Assembly (NCBI GenBank): GCA_904502015.1
Contig: CAJGEA010000087.1
Span: 1-7,697, forward strand
DNA length: 7,697 nucleotides
From: an uncultured Clostridia bacterium
GTDB lineage: Bacteria > Bacillota > Clostridia > Oscillospirales > CAG-272
Direction of reading: 5' to 3'
The notes beneath the pieces were generated by a model. That model worked only from the letters and a program-made list of their open reading frames with translations, had not been told where the DNA came from and did not search any database. Both the position numbers and the translations under genes were made by a program. Positions 1 through 4,514 of this stretch are shown piece after piece (positions within the stretch are counted from its first letter, which is position 1; each line of letters starts with the position of its first letter).

Positions 1-849
1 TGCTTCGAGAATGCTAAGTGGGCATACGTTGTAGGCGCAGCCATCGCCATCAAGAAGGGCTGCACCAAGGCTTCCGATGCCGCTGCCGCTATCGGTATCG
101 GTCTGCAGGCCTTCTGTATCCCCGGCTCTGTTGCTGATAACCGCAAGGTTGGTCTCGGCCACGGTAACCTGGGTAAGATGCTCCTCTCCGAGGAGACCGA
201 GTGCTTCTGCTTCCTCGCAGGTCACGAGTCCTTCGCGGCTGCAGAGGGCGCGATCAAGATCGCTCTGAATGCAAACAAGGTTCGCGTAAAGCCCCTCCGC
301 GTTATTCTGAACGGTCTGGGCAAGGACGCTGCCTACATCATTTCCCGTATCAACGGCTTCACCTACGTCAAGACCGCGTTCGATCCCTACACCGAGACGG
401 TTACCGTTCTCGAGGAGAAGCCCTTCTCCAACGGTCCTCGCGCTGACGTTAAGTGCTACGGCTCTGACAACGTGCCCGAGGGTGTGGCTATCATGAAGCT
501 GGAGAACGTCGGTGTATCCATCACCGGTAACTCCACCAACCCCACCCGCTTCCAGCACCCCGTTGCCGGTACCTACAAGAAGTGGTGCCAGGAGAACGGC
601 GTTGGCTACTTCTCGGTTGCTTCGGGCGGTGGTACCGGCCGTACTCTGCACCCCGATAACATGGCTGCAGGTCCTTCCAGCTACGGTATGACCGACACCA
701 TGGGCCGTATGCACTCCGACGCACAGTTCGCCGGCTCCTCCTCCGTTCCTGCCCACGTAGAGATGATGGGTCTCATCGGCGCAGGTAACAACCCCATGGT
801 TGGTATGACGGTTGCTGTTGCAGTTGCCATTGAGGAAGCAAGCAAGTAA
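1..849 (+). CDS. GGGtGRT-family protein, 3' part (5' end outside window)
   Basis: The reading frame is open from the first base of the window to the TAA at 847-849, giving 282 visible residues with no start in view. An internal ATG at 178 is only a partial frame and not a credible start, because the protein is coherent upstream of it. The diagnostic motif Gly-Gly-Gly-Thr-Gly-Arg-Thr lies at visible residues 209-215 (bases 625-645), followed by a well-ordered Gly/Met/His-rich segment (HPDNMAAG, GMTDTMGRMHSD) and an Ala/Val-rich C-terminus ending AVAIEEASK. This matches the GGGtGRT protein family (Pfam GGGtGRT), which from memory is about 330 residues long, so perhaps 50 residues are missing. 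The biochemical function is not established. I recall family members next to NifU/IscU-like iron-sulfur scaffold genes, but that neighbourhood lies outside the window. Codon use is GC-rich and strongly biased, suggesting good expression. The product is probably cytoplasmic: the visible part has no signal or membrane segment. Confidence 0.88.
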   Translation, partial: CFENAKWAYVVGAAIAIKKGCTKASDAAAAIGIGLQAFCIPGSVADNRKVGLGHGNLGKMLLSEETECFCFLAGHESFAAAEGAIKIALNANKVRVKPLRVILNGLGKDAAYIISRINGFTYVKTAFDPYTETVTVLEEKPFSNGPRADVKCYGSDNVPEGVAIMKLENVGVSITGNSTNPTRFQHPVAGTYKKWCQENGVGYFSVASGGGTGRTLHPDNMAAGPSSYGMTDTMGRMHSDAQFAGSSSVPAHVEMMGLIGAGNNPMVGMTVAVAVAIEEASK

Positions 850-855
850 ATCTAT

Positions 856-896
856 AACTGTGGGAGTCTTTTGTAAAGATTCCCACAGTTGTTTTG
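856..896 (+). terminator. Intrinsic terminator of the GGGtGRT gene
   Basis: A hairpin starts seven bases after the stop codon. The left arm aactgtgggagtcttt (856-871) pairs with aaagattcccacagtt (875-890) through 16 positions with one G-U wobble and a three-base loop. It is followed by gttttg, a short T-rich tail. The stem is long and nearly perfect, so a terminator is the natural reading, although the T-tract is short. Confidence 0.75.
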
Positions 897-924
897 TGGT
901 TAAGTTCATACAAAATGATTTTAC

Positions 925-929
925 GGGAG
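925..929 (+). promoter_or_regulatory. Ribosome binding site of the AT-rich orphan gene
   Basis: GGGAG lies seven bases before the ATG at 937 and fixes that start. No convincing -35/-10 pair was found between the upstream terminator and this site. Confidence 0.6.
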
Positions 930-936
930 ATACAGT

Positions 937-1764
937 ATGGCAATTCTAAACAAACATAAAAAAATTATTATTGTAATCTCAATAACTTTAATTTCTGCAA
1001 TAGTTTTTGCGATAATATTTGCGATTTCTTGGTCAGTTCAAAAACCGATTCGAATTAGAGAGCAAAAAATGGAAGAAATCGATGAACAACTCAAAAAGTG
1101 TAGTCAAGAAGACCGCACAAGTTTTTATGAATATATCCCTGAGGAATTAACAAATGATGCCATCTTCCTTGATTTCATTGTGGATAAAATTCAGGAAATA
1201 TATGATCGTCACGAGATGCAACAGTATGGTTGGTTTTTTGTGGGTGAAATGCTTGAGGAAGGACTGGACGAACATATTATTATTGATGCCGTAATTGACG
1301 GATTCCAAAATTTAACTTCAATAGAAGAAGCTTTGGAAGTAAGAGATTGTTTTGATTATAGGGAGGAAATTTATTCCAGGATGCCTATCACCAAGCAAAC
1401 ACTTATGATTTCATCTTACATAGAAGAGCACGGAACACGTCCTTTAACAACGACTCCTGGTGAAGGGTACTATGCCGACAAAAAAGATAAAGTTGATCGG
1501 AATAATCATGGCCTTAGTGGGAGCCCTCTCTACGATTCTAACAGCATATCATATGAGGGAGATTTCAAAATAGCATGTTCGTATGGTGTACGTCTAAATG
1601 GTTATTATCAAGAAGAAAGCTACTCTATGACTTACTATTATTTCCGAGACGAAATGATTGATTTCCCGCCTTCTTCTGGAGATCTTGTATGGTCGGGTGA
1701 ATATTTATTTTGCTTTGATAAAGATGGAACTTTGTTGCACCATGCTCATTTGAAAAATAAGTGA
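937..1764 (+). CDS. Uncharacterised membrane-anchored acidic protein (AT-rich orphan)
   Basis: This encodes 275 residues that I do not recognise. Residues 1-9 are Lys-rich and residues 10-32 form one strongly hydrophobic helix (IIIVISITLISAIVFAIIFA) with no cleavage site or lipobox, so the protein is probably a signal-anchor membrane protein with its bulk outside the cell. Residues 40-150 are very acidic and look mainly helical (EEIDEQL, DKIQEIYDRHE, SIEEALEVRDCFDYREEIY). Residues 175-270 are Tyr/Gly/Ser-rich and probably beta-structured, ending in an SGEYLFCFDKDGTLL-type strand pair. Base composition and codon choice (AAA, ATT, TTT, AGA) are far more AT-rich than the genes on either side, which suggests recent acquisition. 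It lies between two copies of the GGGtGRT gene's 3' end, and no partner gene is visible. No enzyme motif was seen, so no function is proposed. Confidence 0.8.
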   Translation: MAILNKHKKIIIVISITLISAIVFAIIFAISWSVQKPIRIREQKMEEIDEQLKKCSQEDRTSFYEYIPEELTNDAIFLDFIVDKIQEIYDRHEMQQYGWFFVGEMLEEGLDEHIIIDAVIDGFQNLTSIEEALEVRDCFDYREEIYSRMPITKQTLMISSYIEEHGTRPLTTTPGEGYYADKKDKVDRNNHGLSGSPLYDSNSISYEGDFKIACSYGVRLNGYYQEESYSMTYYYFRDEMIDFPPSSGDLVWSGEYLFCFDKDGTLLHHAHLKNK

Positions 1765-1813
1765 GAGTTTGATCCACGTAAATAGCGATAATTAACAATA
1801 TAACAAACATATT

Positions 1814-1849
1814 TCCGCTGCCGTTGCGATCGAAGAGGCAAGCAAGTAA
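1814..1849 (+). pseudogene. Displaced duplicate of the GGGtGRT gene 3' end
   Basis: Read in frame, these bases encode S-A-A-V-A-I-E-E-A-S-K-stop, and the last nine residues plus stop are identical to the end of the intact gene (820-849). The DNA is not identical: five of thirty bases differ across 820-849 versus 1820-1849, all at synonymous third positions, while the final 12 bases (gcaagcaagtaa) match exactly. Upstream of about 1814 the similarity stops abruptly and the sequence becomes AT-rich. It has no start codon and is too short to be a gene. It looks like the leftover tail of a divergent allele or of a second copy. Confidence 0.75.
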
Positions 1850-1866
1850 TTTTATCGTATTTATAC

Positions 1867-1904
1867 GGGGGAAGAGCCTTTCTTATAAGAAAGGTTCTTC
1901 CCCC
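1867..1904 (+). terminator. Long hairpin after the displaced gene tail
   Basis: The arms gggggaagagcctttctt (1867-1884) and aagaaaggttcttccccc (1887-1904) pair over 18 positions with a single G-U wobble. The hairpin sits 17 bases after the stop of the displaced tail, where that gene's own terminator would be expected. However, it is followed by gcacccctatctcc rather than a T-tract. It may therefore be a terminator remnant or a dispersed palindromic repeat instead of an efficient terminator. Confidence 0.55.
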
Positions 1905-1956
1905 GCACCCCTATCTCCAAAGAATTTCAAAAAGTGCTAATTTCGGTTCTTTTTAT

Positions 1957-1962
1957 GAGGTG
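1957..1962 (+). promoter_or_regulatory. Ribosome binding site deciding the XRE gene start
   Basis: GAGGTG precedes two adjacent ATG codons at 1965 and 1968. Measured from AGG (1958-1960), the spacing is four bases to the first ATG and seven to the second, so the second ATG is the better start. Confidence 0.55.
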
Positions 1963-1967
1963 TTATG

Positions 1968-2204
1968 ATGGGCGAACAAAAAATCAAGCAGGATCATATT
2001 CAAATCGGTACAAATATCAAACGAATACGAAAAGAGAAGAAGATTAAGCAGGTGGACATGGTGAGAGAGCTACAGCTTCGCGGTGTTGATATGACGCGAG
2101 AGTCCCTCGTAAAGATCGAACGGGGCATACAACATATTTACGCAAGCCAGCTAAAAGCCATCAAGGAAATTTTGGACACCTCCTACGAGGAGCTTATGAA
2201 ATAA
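1968..2204 (+). CDS. Small XRE-family helix-turn-helix regulator
   Basis: This encodes a 78-residue protein from the ATG at 1968 (79 residues if the ATG at 1965 is used; spacing from the ribosome binding site favours 1968). Almost the whole chain is one Cro/C1-type DNA-binding domain. From the 1965 start, residues 14-25 (IGTNIKRIRKEK) form helix 1, KQVDMVREL (29-37) the scaffold helix, and MTRESLVKIERG (43-54) the recognition helix with the usual IERG turn. HIYASQLKAIKEIL (57-70) forms the closing helices. There is no ligand-binding or oligomerisation domain, as in small phage-like or standalone Clostridia XRE proteins. Its target cannot be read directly. An imperfect palindrome overlapping the -35 box of the downstream lipoprotein operon is a possible operator. 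Base composition lies between the AT-rich orphan and the GC-rich genes to the right. Confidence 0.85.
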   Translation: MGEQKIKQDHIQIGTNIKRIRKEKKIKQVDMVRELQLRGVDMTRESLVKIERGIQHIYASQLKAIKEILDTSYEELMK

Positions 2205-2206
2205 AG

Positions 2207-2242
2207 AGAGCCGCCGCACCCTACGTTGGATGCGGCGGCTCT
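2207..2242 (+). terminator. GC-rich hairpin after the XRE gene
   Basis: The stem agagccgccgca (2207-2218) pairs perfectly with tgcggcggctct (2231-2242) around a 12-base loop, beginning two bases after the stop codon. The tail gcgttatg has few T residues, so termination may be weak or factor-assisted. Its position separates the regulator's transcript from the lipoprotein operon. Confidence 0.65.
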
Positions 2243-2276
2243 GCGTTATGATTCGGCAAAAATATCCTCTCGTCTC

Positions 2277-2305
2277 TTGACAAGACGGCGCTGTGGAGGT
2301 ATAAT
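2277..2305 (+). promoter_or_regulatory. Consensus housekeeping promoter of the lipoprotein operon
   Basis: A perfect -35 TTGACA (2277-2282) and perfect -10 TATAAT (2300-2305) are separated by exactly 17 bases, the ideal for the vegetative sigma factor. The expected transcription start is near 2312, giving a leader of roughly 45 bases. Inverted arms cgtct (2271-2275) and agacg (2283-2287) flank the -35 box, and a second small palindrome (gacga 2323-2327, tcgtc 2336-2340) lies just after the start. Either could be an operator. Confidence 0.85.
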
Positions 2306-2345
2306 GTGGTTATGATGTACCCGACGAGAAGATCATCGTCTGAAT

Positions 2346-2350
2346 GGAGA
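2346..2350 (+). promoter_or_regulatory. Ribosome binding site deciding the SGNH lipoprotein start
   Basis: GGAGA lies five bases before the ATG at 2356. An in-frame ATG at 2344 overlaps this site and has no ribosome binding site of its own. Starting at 2356 also gives a normal lipoprotein signal beginning MKKNK. Confidence 0.75.
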
Positions 2351-2355
2351 TTATT

Positions 2356-3420
2356 ATGAAAAAAAACAAGCTTTTACTGGCTACCGGTTTGTGCTTGACC
2401 CTTTGTACCTGCGCGATTGCCTGCACGGGTACGGATTCCCCTGAAACCTCTACCGAGGCTACCACCCCGGAGACGAATCCCGAAACCCTCCCGGAGACTA
2501 CGCCCGAGACCACCGCCCCCGCTCCTATAGATAAGGGAACGCTCTCGATCCCAACGGTGTATGCGTGGGTGGACTATCCGGACGCCGATTTCTATCCCGT
2601 TTTTTCCATGCCCGAGTATGCAGAGCCCTTGACCTACACCTACGATACGGAAGGCATCTCCATTGATGCCGAAAAGAACACCGTCAAGGCGCTGAAGGCG
2701 GGTGCGTATACCGTGACGGCAAAATCCGCCGGCTTTGAGGCGACGTTCAAGGTGATTGCCGAAGCGATCGATCGTTCCGAAGTGGGTGACAACGGCAAGG
2801 TGAAATTCAGTGCCGACGAATATGCGTGGCAAGCCAATAACTATCTGATGCAGTGGAAGGTCAAGGGCGCGGATGGGCAGACCACCGTTTTCATCGGGGA
2901 CTCCTTCTTTGATACCGCCTTCTGGTCCAATTTCTATAACGACTCCTACCCGGGGAAGGATGCCCTCTGCCTGGGCATCAGCTCCACCACCACCTACGAC
3001 TGGGAGGAATGGATCACCGATGGCTTCCTCAGCCAAACCAAGCCGAGGAACATTGTCATGCACATGGGCACCAATAACGTCTACGATGACGGCGACAGCG
3101 TTGCGGATACCGTTTCCTCTTTGCAGAGAATGTTCACGCTGATGCATAATACCTTCCCCGATGTTCCGATTTACTGGTTCGGCATTTCCCAGCGCAGCTA
3201 CGATCAGAAGAAGATCTCCGCCGTCAGGAATATCAACCGACAGATGCAGGCCTGGTGCGATGCACGGGATTATATCACCTACATTGATACTCCCGGTCTG
3301 TTGAAAAACGATATGCTGAGGGACAACGTCCATCCCAAGGTGGAGTATTACTCCATTTTTGTGGATGCCCTTGCCGAGACCGATATCGTTATTGGCGACG
3401 CTACAATGGCGGATAGATAA
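2356..3420 (+). CDS. SGNH/GDSL hydrolase lipoprotein
   Basis: The product has 354 residues from the ATG at 2356. Residues 1-22 form a lipoprotein signal, and Cys23 within AIAC is the likely lipidated residue. Residues 27-57 form a Pro-Glu-Thr linker (PETNPETLPETTPETT) that lifts the domain off the membrane. Residues 62-136 look like a bacterial Ig-like (Big_2-type) domain (ISIDAEKNTVKALKAG, YTVTAKSAG). Residues 175-350 are the SGNH hydrolase: FIGDS with nucleophile Ser183, block II Gly207, block III HMGTNN (236-241, oxyanion Asn) and the closing DNVHP with Asp323 and His326. All catalytic residues are present, so an active esterase or deacylase acting outside the cell is likely, probably on an acylated polysaccharide or wall polymer. 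The substrate cannot be read from sequence. It is the first gene of an operon, 27 bases before a second lipoprotein gene. Confidence 0.9.
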   Translation: MKKNKLLLATGLCLTLCTCAIACTGTDSPETSTEATTPETNPETLPETTPETTAPAPIDKGTLSIPTVYAWVDYPDADFYPVFSMPEYAEPLTYTYDTEGISIDAEKNTVKALKAGAYTVTAKSAGFEATFKVIAEAIDRSEVGDNGKVKFSADEYAWQANNYLMQWKVKGADGQTTVFIGDSFFDTAFWSNFYNDSYPGKDALCLGISSTTTYDWEEWITDGFLSQTKPRNIVMHMGTNNVYDDGDSVADTVSSLQRMFTLMHNTFPDVPIYWFGISQRSYDQKKISAVRNINRQMQAWCDARDYITYIDTPGLLKNDMLRDNVHPKVEYYSIFVDALAETDIVIGDATMADR

Positions 3421-3435
3421 CATATCAGCCTACAA

Positions 3436-3440
3436 AGGAG
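3436..3440 (+). promoter_or_regulatory. Ribosome binding site of the second lipoprotein gene
   Basis: AGGAG (within aaaggag) lies seven bases before the ATG at 3448, in the 27-base gap between the two lipoprotein genes. This is a strong site and supports translation from a shared transcript. Confidence 0.75.
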
Positions 3441-3447
3441 AAAGACC

Positions 3448-4368
3448 ATGAAAAAAAAGATCCGTGCGCTCGCGCTGATCCTTCTGTTCGCCACCCTGCT
3501 CACCGCTGTATTTGTTACCACCTCTTGCGACAAAGCCGCCAACGCAGGCCCCGAGGGCACTTACGAGGGACATTTTGCTTTTGAATTTGAACTAAACTCA
3601 AGAAAACACGAGGTGGACCTCACGGCAAGCCTGGCACTGAACAAGGATGGCACCTACACATTCGAATCTACGCAGGCCGATGACTTCCTCCCCGGCTACG
3701 TAGAGGAAGGCACGTATACCCTGGAGGGCGATGCGATCACCCTCACCCCCACGGCATGCCAGGCTTATGCCGATGCCAAGTGGGAGATGAAGACCCTCAG
3801 CGCCGATGAGCAGACGAGCATGACCACCAAGGGTACGCTGAAGGAAGGCGTTTTCACGGCCACCATGCGCTGGAATGATTCTGTTTGGGAGCTCACGACC
3901 GATATGCAGCTCAAGCGCGTCGTTGAATCCAACGCCCCCGCCGCTTCTGCGGCACACGATGCCGCCAAGGGTATCTATGTGGGAAAGTTCGCCCTTGAAT
4001 TGCAGTATGGCGGCGAAGAAGGCAGGCCTATGATCAAAGCTACTCATGATATCTCCGCCGAGCTGGTGCTGGATCAGACAGGGACGTACACATTTGCTTG
4101 CGGACATTTCAAGGAATCTCGGTCGAAGACCTACGCCGAGAAGGGAACCTACACCCTGTCGGGCGATGAGATCACCCTCGTGCCTACCGAGTGCCTGTTC
4201 ATGGTTAAGGGCGGCGGCGGAGAGATGCGGACGCTCACGGCCGACGAGCAGGCAAGCATGACCACCAAGGGTACGATCAAGGATAACACCGTCACCGCCA
4301 AGATGCGCTGGCTCTATAACTACCACGACATAGCGAGCGAGATGAAGCTCGTACGCGAGGCCGCGTGA
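3448..4368 (+). CDS. Lipoprotein with a tandemly duplicated beta-rich domain
   Basis: The product has 306 residues. A basic start (MKKKIR) and a hydrophobic stretch to residue 23 lead to VTTSC, where Cys27 is the probable lipid-attachment site. The mature protein is two copies of one domain of about 120-130 residues: copy A at 37-158 and copy B at 175-302, joined by an Ala-rich linker (APAASAAHDAAKG). Each copy has the order GTY/GIY-x-G-x-F, DGTYTF or TGTYTF, EGTYTL or KGTYTL, GDxITL-x-PT, TLxADEQxSMTTKGT, TAxMRW and a closing MxLxR. Repeated short GTYTF/GTYTL strands suggest a lipocalin-like antiparallel barrel, but I cannot assign a named family. It is co-transcribed with the SGNH hydrolase upstream, so binding the same substrate or supporting that enzyme is a reasonable guess. 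No catalytic motif was seen. Confidence 0.85.
   Translation: MKKKIRALALILLFATLLTAVFVTTSCDKAANAGPEGTYEGHFAFEFELNSRKHEVDLTASLALNKDGTYTFESTQADDFLPGYVEEGTYTLEGDAITLTPTACQAYADAKWEMKTLSADEQTSMTTKGTLKEGVFTATMRWNDSVWELTTDMQLKRVVESNAPAASAAHDAAKGIYVGKFALELQYGGEEGRPMIKATHDISAELVLDQTGTYTFACGHFKESRSKTYAEKGTYTLSGDEITLVPTECLFMVKGGGGEMRTLTADEQASMTTKGTIKDNTVTAKMRWLYNYHDIASEMKLVREAA
3556..3921 (+). repeat. Domain repeat, copy A
   Basis: First copy of the internally duplicated domain of the second lipoprotein (residues 37-158). It shares an exact 21-base match with copy B (3817-3837 versus 4255-4275, coding for SMTTKGT), although the rest of the two copies is considerably diverged. Confidence 0.75.
3970..4353 (+). 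repeat. Domain repeat, copy B
   Basis: Second copy of the duplicated domain (residues 175-302). It carries a small insertion relative to copy A in the first strand region (YGGEEGRPMIKATHD) and a Gly run (KGGGGEM) where copy A has AYADAKWEM. Confidence 0.75.
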
Positions 4369-4393
4369 GCACGGAATAGATTGAATCAAAAGT

Positions 4394-4433
4394 GGTCACG
4401 CCGCTCGGGATACCGAGTGGCGTGATCTTTTTT
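4394..4433 (+). terminator. Intrinsic terminator of the lipoprotein operon
   Basis: The arms ggtcacgccgctcgg (4394-4408) and ccgagtggcgtgatc (4413-4427) form a 15-base stem with two G-U wobbles and a GATA loop, followed by six T residues (4428-4433). This is a textbook intrinsic terminator 25 bases after the last stop codon of the operon. Confidence 0.9.
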
Positions 4434-4461
4434 ATGGATACGCGCCCGCAAATATAAGAGA

Positions 4462-4486
4462 GGGGCAACGGCGAAGCCGTTGCCCC
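4462..4486 (-). terminator. Intrinsic terminator of the large surface-protein gene
   Basis: A perfect 11-base stem, ggggcaacggc (4462-4472) with gccgttgcccc (4476-4486), encloses a three-base loop. On the minus strand it lies about 28 bases after the stop codon and is followed by ctctcttatattt, a T-rich tail. Together with the plus-strand terminator at 4394-4433 it separates the two convergent units. Confidence 0.75.
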
Positions 4487-4514
4487 TTGGGGTTTACTTG
4501 TGGGTTTTACGCGA

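Noticed and set aside
1765..1812. Possible attachment site or promoter in the AT-rich gap after the orphan gene
   Set aside because: Only short AT-rich words were seen, with no clear -35/-10 pair and no repeat matching the other junction beyond the gene tail itself.
847..1849. Exactly 1000-base spacing between the two copies of the gene tail
   Set aside because: There is no mechanism that needs a round number; it is treated as coincidence.
2344..2346. Upstream ATG as the start of the SGNH lipoprotein
   Set aside because: It overlaps the ribosome binding site that serves the ATG at 2356 and would put MEII before a normal signal peptide.
2374..3423. A 349-residue open frame opposite the SGNH lipoprotein gene
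   Set aside because: The plus-strand product has a lipobox, a complete SGNH catalytic set, a ribosome binding site and a consensus promoter. The antisense frame has none of these.
3598..4389. A 263-residue open frame opposite the second lipoprotein gene
   Set aside because: It runs against a gene with a clear signal peptide and internal domain duplication, and it has no recognisable motif.
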